IMG/VR virus record: IMGVR_UViG_3300042898_004255 | Location: 1 to 55,909 of that record | From: a virus | Direction: 5' to 3' (one strand) | DNA length: 55,909 nucleotides | Translations under genes and position numbers: made by a program | The notes under the pieces: model-generated | Told to the model about the DNA's origin: nothing | Seen by the model: the letters and a program-made list of their open reading frames with translations, nothing else | Database searches by the model: none | In this document: positions 24,356-31,346 of the stretch, piece after piece | How the letters are laid out: every line of letters starts with the position of its first letter | How positions within the stretch are numbered: position 1 is the first letter of the stretch

Positions 24356-24773
24356 TGGAGATGGCGGGAATTGAACCCGCGTCTTGTTTGTCATAGTATA
24401 AATAGACTACACGTTTATTCAATTAATTCATAACTGACAAATAGTTGGTTCCTATTTTGACATTGTTACCAATAACTGTGTCGAATTCACTTTCACCATT
24501 TTCATGGGTTTATAGGTAGAGTTCTGAACTAGACCTTTGACACTTTTGTGGTTGTATCACACCGTAGGGACTTCTGTTCCAAGGTATATGTCCACCGACC
24601 CGTTGTAGTTTTGCTTAAGCTACTTCTACGTTAGAAGTTGATAGTAATCCAACAACTTCCATGTTTTTGTAAACGTCTCCGTTTGATTGTTTCCACCATT
24701 TATTAAAGTCGTAGATGAAATCCGACTACGTGCCTACTTACAATATTAACACCAATCGATGCCTGACACCCCC
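24356..24773 (-). ncRNA. ssrA: Transfer-messenger RNA (tmRNA), phage-encoded
   Basis: The minus strand has a tmRNA tRNA-like domain: 5' end GGGGGTG (24773-24767) pairs with CATCTCC (24363-24357), with discriminator A at 24356 and no encoded CCA. The T-arm is GCGGG-TTCAATT-CCCGC. About 418 nt separates the ends, including a pseudoknot-like CGTAG...CTACG region and hairpin ACTTCT-AACGT-AGAAGT. The most likely tag frame resumes at GGA (about 24678), reads GDVYKNMEVV... and ends ...STSNVEVA then UAA, about 21 residues. This is longer than usual and lacks the common LAA end; the frame is inferred. It rescues stalled ribosomes and marks the nascent protein for proteolysis. It lies 18 nt after the 24792-25025 gene. 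Confidence 0.92.
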
Positions 24774-24781
24774 AAACAAAC

Positions 24782-24789
24782 CAAAAATA
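24782..24789 (-). promoter_or_regulatory. Possible -7 element of a tmRNA promoter
   Basis: The minus strand reads TATTTTTG (TAnnTTTG), 8 nt before the tmRNA 5' end. The expected -33 position reads TAAA rather than TTTG, so this is only a partial match; cotranscription with the upstream gene is the alternative. Confidence 0.4.
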
Positions 24790-24791
24790 AT

Positions 24792-25025
24792 CTATTTTTG
24801 ATCAGGACCTTTAACACCAGTATCATTTGATGTAGAACCTCTTTTTGCGGTAATAGTGATAGTATCAAGGGTAATTGTTGGAATATCCTCAGATACTTTC
24901 TTTTTTGATTTAGGTTGTTTTGAAACTAGTTCTTTTTCAACTACATTAGTTTTTACCACAGTAATTTCTTCATTCTTTTTTTCGATACCTAAGAAATGTT
25001 TAACATTTACAAAAAAATTTTTCAT
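24792..25025 (-). CDS. Small hypothetical protein upstream of tmRNA
   Basis: A 77-residue protein when started at the ATG at 25025 (MKNFFVNVKHFLGIEKKNEE); a 13-residue upstream extension is hydrophobic and lies across the TATTTATA box, so it is rejected. Basic N-terminus, Val/Lys-rich middle, and DIPTITLDTITITAKRGS near the end. No domain recognised. It may share a transcript with the tmRNA. Confidence 0.55.
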   Translation of the reverse strand: MKNFFVNVKHFLGIEKKNEEITVVKTNVVEKELVSKQPKSKKKVSEDIPTITLDTITITAKRGSTSNDTGVKGPDQK

Positions 25026-25040
25026 AATTAAAGTTTTATA

Positions 25041-25048
25041 TATAAATA
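25041..25048 (-). promoter_or_regulatory. TATTTATA box for the 25025 gene (and perhaps tmRNA)
   Basis: TATAAATA on +, 15 nt before the minus-strand ATG. Confidence 0.45.
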
Positions 25049-25060
25049 TAAAGATTATTA

Positions 25061-25741
25061 TCAAACAACTAAAGGAAAATGTTCCTTATATTTATTTTCA
25101 AATATTTCTTTAGTTGAAACCCATTCACTACTAATTTGACCAATTGACTTGTGTGTCACTTTAATTTTAGTTGTAACACCTATCTTAACACCATCTAAAT
25201 GATTTTCAATACAGATAGGTAAATCATAAAAATGGAAACCACTAAACTGTTCATTAAATTTATGTTTAATTCTACCTCTATGAACCATCATAAACAAACC
25301 ATCAACAACAACAACCTCTTTCAGTTTTTCAGAATAAGATTCTTTAGAGTAATAGTTAACGTGTCGTTTACCTTGATGTTCGTGTCCAACAATACCATAC
25401 ATAGATGTTCTGTCTTGCCACCATGTACCACTTAATAAATTATCTGTTCCAGCTAAACCAATAACCCCATATTCTGTATTGGTTTCAAATAATCTAATTA
25501 TTTTGGGTGTAATATTCTTTGTCTCCAAAATAAGATCATCGTGCATAAAAACAATAATATCATTTGTAGAGTCATTAAGTCCTTCGTTATAGATTTCTGG
25601 TAATGATGAAACTCCATCATTTTCGTAGACCAATATTTGTGTTTTAGGATGTGAAAACATTTTTTCCACATGTTTCAAATAATTGTCGTCAATTTTACGT
25701 GTTGATATGACTACACTAACTATTTCTTCACGATTCGACAT
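25061..25741 (-). CDS. Glycosyltransferase, GT-A type (family 2-like)
   Basis: A 226-residue protein. VSVVISTRKID (~8-18) is the first nucleotide-sugar strand. IYNEGLNDSTNDIIVFMHDDLIL (~50-72) holds the DxD-like HDD metal site. YGVIGLAGTDNL, then KEVVVVDGLFMMVHRGRI and FHFYDLPICIENH fit the acceptor half of 'glycosyltransferase-like' family proteins. It transfers a sugar from a nucleotide donor; the acceptor is unknown. The end of the phosphoesterase gene overlaps its start by 14 nt. Confidence 0.8.
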   Translation of the reverse strand: MSNREEIVSVVISTRKIDDNYLKHVEKMFSHPKTQILVYENDGVSSLPEIYNEGLNDSTNDIIVFMHDDLILETKNITPKIIRLFETNTEYGVIGLAGTDNLLSGTWWQDRTSMYGIVGHEHQGKRHVNYYSKESYSEKLKEVVVVDGLFMMVHRGRIKHKFNEQFSGFHFYDLPICIENHLDGVKIGVTTKIKVTHKSIGQISSEWVSTKEIFENKYKEHFPLVV

Positions 25742-26465
25742 TGGTGACTATTATTTTTTTATTTTCTTCAAAAACATCAAACACTAATGGTCGGTTTGAT
25801 GGACGATATTTTTCAGTACAAATTGACGCATTTGCGAAAATTGTATCGTACTCTTTAGTGACCCCGTATGATAAATGGATATGTCCAAAAACGTGTAATA
25901 AAGGTTTTATTTCATTAATCCTAAGTCTTAGTAATTCACACCCAACTTTTAAATTTTTAGGTGCTAAATCCAAAATACCATGTGCGGGACCGTGTGTAAC
26001 TAATATATTTGTATCATCGGGAATTAAATTCCATTTTTCTTTTAATTCACTTCCTAGTCTTGGAAGATTAAACGCCCAATTAAAAAATTCAGGTTGCCAT
26101 GGACTTCCCCATATTTTTAATGGTCTTGAAAACCCTAAATCTAATGTTACACTACTATCTTGAAGGTAGTGAACATTAGATTCTAATAAGTTTTCTTTAT
26201 TTAATAAATTTTTATACCAATCAATAATATCCTTATCTCGTGAATGTGAGAAGGTTTGGAATCCAAAATCATGATTACCCGCAATAAAAATTTTATTACT
26301 AAAACCTTTCAAAGATTTATACCAATTAATAAATTCTTCAATTTCTCTTGGTATACCTTTATTTGTACAATCACCAGAATGTATTAAAATATCACCTTCA
26401 GGTATGTTATGTAACATTTGGTCATGTAAACTATGTGTATCAGATACACAAACAATTCTAATCAT
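25728..26465 (-). CDS. Calcineurin-like metallophosphoesterase
   Basis: A 245-residue protein with the complete family signature: CVSDTHSLHDQM (D-x-H, residues ~6-17), ILIHSGDCTNKG (GD), FIAGNHDFGF (GNHD), ILVTHGPAHG (H) and HVFGHIHLSYG (GHxH). It binds two metal ions and hydrolyses phosphoesters; the substrate is unknown. Length fits the compact single-domain class. It lies just downstream of the large structured RNA on the same strand, with a hairpin (26496-26515) in the gap. Confidence 0.9.
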   Translation of the reverse strand: MIRIVCVSDTHSLHDQMLHNIPEGDILIHSGDCTNKGIPREIEEFINWYKSLKGFSNKIFIAGNHDFGFQTFSHSRDKDIIDWYKNLLNKENLLESNVHYLQDSSVTLDLGFSRPLKIWGSPWQPEFFNWAFNLPRLGSELKEKWNLIPDDTNILVTHGPAHGILDLAPKNLKVGCELLRLRINEIKPLLHVFGHIHLSYGVTKEYDTIFANASICTEKYRPSNRPLVFDVFEENKKIIVTNVES

Positions 26466-26495
26466 TGTATTATTTTTTACCCGTTATCTCCACCA

Positions 26496-26515
26496 CTTAC
26501 TTTTAATAAAGTAAG
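26496..26515 (-). other. Hairpin in the leader of the phosphoesterase gene
   Basis: CTTACTTT / AAAGTAAG, 8 bp with a 4 nt loop, directly after the U tract that ends the large RNA and 30 nt before the phosphoesterase ATG. It may insulate translation or protect the 5' end of a read-through or processed transcript. Confidence 0.45.
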
Positions 26516-26544
26516 AAAAAAAAATACCTGAGAATACAGTATTT
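26516..26544 (-). terminator. Terminator of the large structured RNA
   Basis: On the minus strand AAATAC...GTATTT (26544-26522) is followed by a U tract (26521-26516). The stem is short, so termination may be partial and allow read-through into the phosphoesterase gene. Confidence 0.65.
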
Positions 26545-27330
26545 AACGAAACTCTTTAGATGGATTATTGTTTCCCAATCATTTCCACTACCTTTTGAGT
26601 AGTAAGTTTCAGTTACAGTTAATTAGATTAACTAATCCTTAAGTCGTATTCTACTCTCTTGATAATCATTACTCTTCGAGATTGCGACCCCGATTAATCC
26701 TTGCGGGAGGAGAGAACTTTTTCAAAAATCACATCAGGATTGGGTCCCTTTGTGGCCAAGAACATCTCTTGACTATGTAGTAACCTATCAAACACGACTG
26801 ATGAGCACTTTTCCTTGTTTTATTTGTACTGTTAAAAGTCATAGATAACAATTTGGTTGTGGATATTGAAAGTAGCGGCTCATCAACCAGCCATGTCATC
26901 TTTTGAACGACACGATACTAAACTACTCTCTGAAGTCTCCCGACTTCCATACTTTTGGTTTTCTTCATAATTAAACTTTTGGTAAGTTTAACTAAGGATA
27001 ACGGCAGCACCACCTGTATTCGTTATCTTACCTTTCGGTTTTAAGACCACCATAATATTGAATCACGCAATTATATAATTGGAATTTATATTTCTTGCAT
27101 AGATCCTACGAGTTATTCTTATTGGTGTTCCCACCTCAACGAAACAACCACATTGCCTCGTTATTCGACCACTTTTCCTACAGTGTCACCCTCGGTACTA
27201 AAGGTCAAATAATATCTCGTTTGTCTACTCGAGTTCCCTTGCGGAAACCGCAACCCACTTAACCAAGTGAATCACTTTATACCACTTTCATGGTTTATTT
27301 TATGGACTATAGACCGCCCATATCTTAAAT

Positions 27331-27339
27331 TCAAAGAAC
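27331..27339 (-). promoter_or_regulatory. boxA-like antitermination site
   Basis: The minus strand reads GTTCTTTGA about 12-20 nt after the predicted start of the large RNA. It resembles the boxA found in Bacteroidota rRNA leaders, where Nus factors bind to stop premature termination of untranslated RNA. Assigned by similarity only. Confidence 0.5.
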
Positions 27340-27356
27340 TTTTTTTAAATCTTAAA

Positions 27357-27388
27357 CAAAGATAAGAATAAAAAATGATATTGTCAAA
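27357..27388 (-). promoter_or_regulatory. Strong Bacteroidota-type promoter of the large RNA
   Basis: On the minus strand TTTG (27388-27385), a 20 nt spacer and TATCTTTG (27364-27357). It is a full match to TTTG / TAnnTTTG; the start is expected near 27351. Confidence 0.8.
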
Positions 27389-27405
27389 TATTTTTTAAAA
27401 AAAAA

Positions 27406-28005
27406 TCAATATATTTTAAAATTCATTTTTTCTATTACAGTATTAGCTATTTTTTTATGACCAGATTGATTCATATGACAAACCCAATCATAACAATCGT
27501 TCGTATTAACTGTGGTAATACTTATAACTTTAGCCCCAACAATACTATCAGTTAATAACTGTTGGTATTTACTATAATTTTTAAAAAATAATTTACCATC
27601 CTTTAATGGTTTTATACAATTTGGACTCACACCAGTTATAATAACACATTGTACGTTATTTTGTTTACATATATTAACTATTTTTTGAACATCTTTAAAT
27701 ATTAAATATGGGTCTCTCTTACCATATAAATCATTTACACCACCATATACAAAACAATACTTAAAGTAAGGTGTGATTGTTTTATTTGCAACATTAACCA
27801 TATATGGTAAATGTTTTCCAACAATTGATGTGTTGTGTAATTTTAATTTAGTTTTATTCTTAAGAATTACTTGCCATCCCCATGAATGATTTGATGTATG
27901 GGAATCACCAATAAATAATACGGGTACATTAATTAAATCTACGGTAGTATCTTTAATGATAAAAGGAGATAAAATTAAAAAAAATATTAATACAAATTCT
28001 TTCAT
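27406..28005 (-). CDS. Exported SGNH/GDSL-family hydrolase
   Basis: A 199-residue protein with a signal-peptide-like N-terminus (MKEFVLIFFLILSPFII). Block I is VLFIGDSHTSNH (nucleophile Ser in GDS), block III is YGGVNDLYG (GxND), and block V is DWVCHMNQSGHKKIA (D-x-x-H catalytic pair). SGNH hydrolases cleave esters, for example acetyl groups on carbohydrates. Export suggests action on host cell-wall or surface polysaccharide. It is monocistronic, with a TATTTATA box 32 nt upstream. Confidence 0.85.
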   Translation of the reverse strand: MKEFVLIFFLILSPFIIKDTTVDLINVPVLFIGDSHTSNHSWGWQVILKNKTKLKLHNTSIVGKHLPYMVNVANKTITPYFKYCFVYGGVNDLYGKRDPYLIFKDVQKIVNICKQNNVQCVIITGVSPNCIKPLKDGKLFFKNYSKYQQLLTDSIVGAKVISITTVNTNDCYDWVCHMNQSGHKKIANTVIEKMNFKIY

Positions 28006-28037
28006 TATTTACTGTTTTAAATAGTGTAATTTTTATA

Positions 28038-28045
28038 TATAAATA
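28038..28045 (-). promoter_or_regulatory. TATTTATA box for the SGNH hydrolase gene
   Basis: TATAAATA on +, 32 nt before the minus-strand ATG at 28005. Confidence 0.4.
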
Positions 28046-28097
28046 TATTGTTTTGATATTTAATTTGATATTTATGGTTAACCAAACATATAAAACA

Positions 28098-28361
28098 ATG
28101 AAGAAATTTTTTAGTCAATTATTTAATGATAATAACACAATAAACGAAAAATCTGTTGTTGGTTTCATTTCTTTTATTATGATGGTAGCAACAATGATTT
28201 TAGATTTAGCTACAGGTTGGATGGGTAAGGAACTTTTAATTAATGAATTTATCTTCAATGGTTTTTTATTAATTACTTTAGGTTCGTTCGGTATTTCGTC
28301 TTTTGATAAATGGGTGAATAAAAAAAATATCAAAGAAGAAGAATCGATTCCTGAAGAATAA
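28098..28361 (+). CDS. Two-helix membrane protein (holin candidate)
   Basis: 87 residues from the ATG at 28098 (MKKFFSQLFNDNNTINE); ATGs at 28053 and 28074 are less likely because they lie in the AT-rich promoter-like region. Two membrane helices: ~21-38 (VVGFISFIMMVATMILDL) and ~51-67 (FIFNGFLLITLGSFGIS). A charged C-terminal tail (KKNIKEEESIPEE) follows. Size and topology fit a class II-type holin, and the next gene also encodes a small membrane protein. Holin activity is inferred. Confidence 0.6.
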   Translation: MKKFFSQLFNDNNTINEKSVVGFISFIMMVATMILDLATGWMGKELLINEFIFNGFLLITLGSFGISSFDKWVNKKNIKEEESIPEE

Positions 28362-28374
28362 AATATTTTTTTAG

Positions 28375-28382
28375 TATTTATA
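28375..28382 (+). promoter_or_regulatory. TATTTATA box for the 28414 gene
   Basis: AGTATTTATATATAAATA ends 31 nt before the ATG at 28414. Confidence 0.42.
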
Positions 28383-28413
28383 TATAAATAAATTTTTTAA
28401 AAACTTTAAAATT

Positions 28414-28581
28414 ATGAAAAACTGGAAAACTACAGTTGCAGGATTAGCATTAGCAGCAATCTCTTTTGCAACTTACATGGATTGGATTAATGCCAGTCAA
28501 GCAGGAATGATTACGACTATTTTAACCGCGGTAGGATTTTCACTAGCCAAAGATAGTGGTGTTTCTGGAAAAGAATGGTAA
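28414..28581 (+). CDS. Small holin-like membrane protein
   Basis: The ATG at 28414 opens a 55-codon frame to TAA at 28579-28581: MKNWKTTVAGLALAAISFAT..., with helices ~8-20 and ~31-43 (GMITTILTAVGFSLAK) and the tail DSGVSGKEW. Such KxWKTTxxG small proteins are common in phages and often sit near lysis genes. Function by analogy only. A strong terminator follows it. Confidence 0.62.
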   Translation: MKNWKTTVAGLALAAISFATYMDWINASQAGMITTILTAVGFSLAKDSGVSGKEW

Positions 28582-28598
28582 GATTACCTTAATTAATT

Positions 28599-28635
28599 TA
28601 AAAAGGGAGAAGATATTATCTTCCCCCTTTTTTTT
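28599..28635 (+). terminator. Intrinsic terminator
   Basis: AAAAGGGAGAAGAT / ATCTTCCCCCTTTT stem with an ATT loop followed by a run of T. It ends the 28098-28581 transcript and faces the convergent 28634 gene. Confidence 0.88.
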
Positions 28636-28948
28636 ATTCAATAATTTCACATAATTTTTGAACATAATTACATGTCTCATAATCTTCTAAACTTTCAAAA
28701 TAAAATAAAACATCTTTCCTAAGTAGATGGATATCTTTTCTTGAAAATTTTAATTCAATTTCACCACTTATATTTTCAATATCAGCGGATAACTTCAATA
28801 CAAGTTGGTCTTTTGTTTTGTTTTTAAAATTTTCGAATAATTTTACGATATTATTATAAATGACTGTTTTATTTTCGTCATAAAAATCGGTATAAGTGTC
28901 ATATTTACCTGTTATCGATAAAACCATAGTCTCTACATTATCACTCAT
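28634..28948 (-). CDS. Hypothetical acidic protein
   Basis: 104 residues from the ATG at 28948 (MSDNVETMVLSITGKYDTYTDF); the 17-residue hydrophobic extension would place the start on the -7 box of a good promoter and is rejected. Contains FKNKTKDQLVLKLSADIENISG and YFESLEDYETCNYVQKL. No family recognised. It has its own host-type promoter, so probably early. Confidence 0.58.
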   Translation of the reverse strand: MSDNVETMVLSITGKYDTYTDFYDENKTVIYNNIVKLFENFKNKTKDQLVLKLSADIENISGEIELKFSRKDIHLLRKDVLFYFESLEDYETCNYVQKLCEIIE

Positions 28949-28968
28949 TCTTTTTTGGTTTGATAAGT

Positions 28969-29000
28969 CAAATATAACAAAAAATATTATGAAAAACAAA
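28969..29000 (-). promoter_or_regulatory. Bacteroidota-type promoter for the 28948 gene
   Basis: On the minus strand TTTG (29000-28997), a 20 nt spacer, then TATATTTG (28976-28969). The ATG at 28948 lies 20 nt downstream. Confidence 0.7.
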
Positions 29001-29020
29001 AAAAAATAAATGTTTTTTTA

Positions 29021-29054
29021 AAAAAAAAGAGCCCCGATGGGGATCGGGGCTCTT
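29021..29054 (-). terminator. Strong intrinsic terminator
   Basis: AAGAGCCCCGAT-CCCC-ATCGGGGCTCTT, a perfect 12 bp stem and 4 nt loop (29054-29027), followed by a U tract on the minus strand. Confidence 0.9.
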
Positions 29055-29137
29055 GAGGTCATTTGTGGGTTCAATACCACGACTTAAAACGAAAGGATAT
29101 CGACAAAAATTCCTTTAAATATGAAAATAAATTCAAT
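29021..29137 (-). ncRNA. Candidate small RNA between clpC-like gene and 28948 gene
   Basis: No ORF. On the minus strand a TATTTATA box (29150-29143) is followed by a stem AAAGGA/TCCTTT (29116-29092), then a hairpin GTCGTGG...CCAC...GAC (29083-29058) and a strong terminator. The block AAAACGAAAGGATATC (29086-29101, + strand) and the adjoining hairpin resemble the element at 24125-24180. It may instead be the 3' UTR of the clpC-like transcript; orientation of the functional RNA is uncertain. Confidence 0.42.
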
Positions 29138-29142
29138 TTAAA

Positions 29143-29150
29143 TATAAATA
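29143..29150 (-). promoter_or_regulatory. TATTTATA box with no ORF behind it
   Basis: TATAAATA on +. On the minus strand it lies downstream of the clpC-like stop codon and points at the candidate small RNA. Confidence 0.35.
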
Positions 29151-29189
29151 TATATAATTTTACCAAAAACCAAAATATTTATACAATTT

Positions 29190-31196
29190 TTAAAAAATTT
29201 TCATATGTTCATCTTCAAATTTCAAATTTATAACTTGATTTTCTTTTATATTACCTTTTAAAATTTCGTCAGACAAGAAATCTTCACATAAATTTTGAAT
29301 TATTCTTTTAACGGGACGAGCACCATATTCTTCCATGGTGTTAAGTTTTTCAATTTCATTAAGAACACTTTCATCAAAAGATATTTTATAATTTTTAACA
29401 GAAAGTCTATTCTCAAGTTTTTTAAGTTCAATTTCAATTATCTTTTTAATATCTTCTTTATTTAAGGTATTAAATAATACAATATCATCGATACGATTTA
29501 AAAACTCAGGATTAAATTGTTGTTTTAGAGATTTTTCAACAATAGATTTTTTAATTTGTTCTTTTTGACTTTCACTTGATGATGTAACGAATCCCAATCC
29601 TCCACCAAATTCAGATACTTTTTTGGCACCAACATTTGATGTCATAATTATTATGGTATTAGTAAAATTAACTTTTCTACCAAAAGAATCCGTAAGGTGA
29701 CCTTCATCCATTATTTGAAGAAGAATATTATAAACATCTTTATGTGCCTTTTCTATTTCATCGAATAAAATAACAGAAAAAGGATTGTTTTTAATTTTTT
29801 CTGTTAGTTGTCCACCTTCATCATGTCCAACATACCCTGGAGGTGAACCAATCAAACGAGAAAGATTGTGTTTTTCCATATATTCACTCATATCGACACG
29901 AATCATTTTATTTGAATCACCAAATATTAGTTCTGCGATAGTTTTTGCTAAATATGTTTTACCAACACCAGTTGAACCGATAAAAATAAAAGAACCTATT
30001 GGTCTATTATTTTCTTTAATACCTACTCTATTTCTTCTTATTGACCTAGATATTATTGAAATAGCATCTTTCTGACCAATTATCTTAGATGATAAATTTT
30101 CTTCTAATTTAATTAATTTTTCAGTTTCATTACTATCTAGTTTACTTATAGGTACTCCGGTCATATCTGATACCATTTGATACACATCATCTACTGTAAT
30201 AGGTATTAGACTATCTTTTTGTTTTTCAGACCATTTATTCTTTTCATCTTCAAGTTTAAGTAAAATCTTTCTTTCTTCATCTCTAAGTCTAGCTGCTTGT
30301 TCATAATCCTGTGTTTTTACCACCAATATTTTACTCTCCTTTATTTTTTCAGATTCTTTCTTTAAGTTTTCAATTATATCAGGGATTTTAATATTTGTTT
30401 TTTTATTTGACCCTAATTCATCTAAAACATCAATAGCCTTATCCGGAAATTGTCTATCTGTAATGTATTGTGATGATAAATTTACAATTGTTTCTATAAC
30501 ATCATCACCGTATTTGACTTTATGAAAATCTTGATACACATCTTTTAAGTTTCTCAGTATTAATACTGTCTCATCTTTAGTTGGTTCCTTTAATGTTATT
30601 TTTTGGAATCTTCTAACCAACGCAGAATCTTTTTCTATGTGTTTTTTATACTCATCAAAAGTTGTTGCACCAATACATTGTATTTCACCACGAGCGAGTG
30701 CGGGTTTCAGAATATTTGCAGCATCCATAGATCCACTAGCATTACCAGCACCAACCATTGTGTGTAACTCGTCAATAAAGATAATAATGTTTGGTTCGTT
30801 TTGTAATTCATTTAAAATCGCCTTTATTCTTTCTTCAAACTGTCCCCGATATTTTGTACCGGCAACTAAGGAAGTTAAATCTAATGATAAAATTCTTTTA
30901 TCGATTAAATTAGATGGACAATCTCCTTTAACAATTAATAATGCTAATTTTTCAACTAATACTGATTTACCCACACCAGAATCTCCAACAATGATTACAT
31001 TATTTTTTTTCTTTCTAGAAATAATCTGTGCGATTCTTCTAACTTCAGTATCTCTACCAATAACAGGGTCTATTTTCCCTTCTTCAGCCAATCTATTTAA
31101 ATCTCTAGAGAAATTATCTAAAATTGGTGTCCTAGAACCTTTTTTTCCTTTTTTAAAGGATGTTTGTTGACTTTCGTCGAAATAATCTACTGACAT
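29190..31196 (-). CDS. clpC: ClpC-type AAA+ unfoldase lacking the Clp_N domain
   Basis: A 668-residue protein. It starts directly before the D1 AAA module: GDSGVGKS (Walker A1), IIFIDELHTM (B1) and pore loop GTKYRGQFEER. A short middle region with a UVR-like motif (QDYEQAARLRDEERKILLKLE) follows, then D2: GSTGVGKT, VILFDEIEKAH, pore loop PPGYVGHDEGGQL, and the C-terminal YGARPVKRII. The ~140-residue adaptor-binding N domain of bacterial ClpC (usually ~810-850 aa) is missing. A GGGLGFVTSS loop in D2 is at the position of the ClpP-docking (I/L/V)GF tripeptide, so it may feed host ClpP. A TATATTTG -7-like box lies at 31249-31242 (minus). Confidence 0.93.
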   Translation of the reverse strand: MSVDYFDESQQTSFKKGKKGSRTPILDNFSRDLNRLAEEGKIDPVIGRDTEVRRIAQIISRKKKNNVIIVGDSGVGKSVLVEKLALLIVKGDCPSNLIDKRILSLDLTSLVAGTKYRGQFEERIKAILNELQNEPNIIIFIDELHTMVGAGNASGSMDAANILKPALARGEIQCIGATTFDEYKKHIEKDSALVRRFQKITLKEPTKDETVLILRNLKDVYQDFHKVKYGDDVIETIVNLSSQYITDRQFPDKAIDVLDELGSNKKTNIKIPDIIENLKKESEKIKESKILVVKTQDYEQAARLRDEERKILLKLEDEKNKWSEKQKDSLIPITVDDVYQMVSDMTGVPISKLDSNETEKLIKLEENLSSKIIGQKDAISIISRSIRRNRVGIKENNRPIGSFIFIGSTGVGKTYLAKTIAELIFGDSNKMIRVDMSEYMEKHNLSRLIGSPPGYVGHDEGGQLTEKIKNNPFSVILFDEIEKAHKDVYNILLQIMDEGHLTDSFGRKVNFTNTIIIMTSNVGAKKVSEFGGGLGFVTSSSESQKEQIKKSIVEKSLKQQFNPEFLNRIDDIVLFNTLNKEDIKKIIEIELKKLENRLSVKNYKISFDESVLNEIEKLNTMEEYGARPVKRIIQNLCEDFLSDEILKGNIKENQVINLKFEDEHMKIF

Positions 31197-31241
31197 TTTG
31201 TTTTCGTTTTAATGAAATATAAGAAAAAAGATTTTAAAAGA

Positions 31242-31249
31242 CAAATATA
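31242..31249 (-). promoter_or_regulatory. Possible -7 element of the clpC-like gene
   Basis: The minus strand reads TATATTTG; 20 nt upstream the -33 position reads TTTT instead of TTTG. A plausible host-type promoter with one mismatch, 45 nt before the ATG. Confidence 0.45.
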
Positions 31250-31346
31250 TGACTTTTTTTCAGTTTTTTAAAAAAAAACAGACTTTTTGTCTTTTTTTTT
31301 GTTTGGGAATATTATTTGAAGCAAAGGTATAAAAAAAAATATAATT

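Larger units (their letters stand above)
26516..27351 (-). ncRNA. Large structured noncoding RNA (~836 nt), GOLLD/ROOL-like class candidate
   Basis: About 0.9 kb has no ORF on either strand in an otherwise gene-packed phage and is richer in G+C. The minus strand carries a consensus promoter, a boxA-like site and a terminator, so one ~836 nt RNA is expected. Many stems are capped by GNRA or GNRA-like loops: CCAT-GAAA-GTGG (27282-27293), TTCC-GCAA-GG(G)AA (27234-27246), GGTG-GGAA-CACC (27124-27135), ACC-GAAA-GGT (27030-27039), GAAGTC-GGGA-GACTTC (26932-26947), and an 8 bp stem TTAAACTT/AAGTTTAA (26971-26991). Size, phage location and ornate structure recall the GOLLD and ROOL RNAs, but I cannot assign a family. 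No intron or RNase P core was recognised. Confidence 0.82.

Noticed and set aside
26466-27405. Group I or group II intron, or RNase P RNA, in the long ORF-free region
   Set aside because: No P/Q/R/S order, no domain V, no RNase P conserved blocks, no interrupted flanking gene and no intron ORF. An AAGATAT...AGTCC resemblance near 27320 is at the wrong end.
29033-29085. Possible tRNA (T-arm-like GTGGGTTCAATACCAC)
   Set aside because: No acceptor, D or anticodon arms can be folded around it; the 5' flank is a terminator hairpin.
30637-31170. 177-residue + strand ORF opposite the clpC-like gene
   Set aside because: Antisense to highly conserved AAA motifs and without recognisable protein features.
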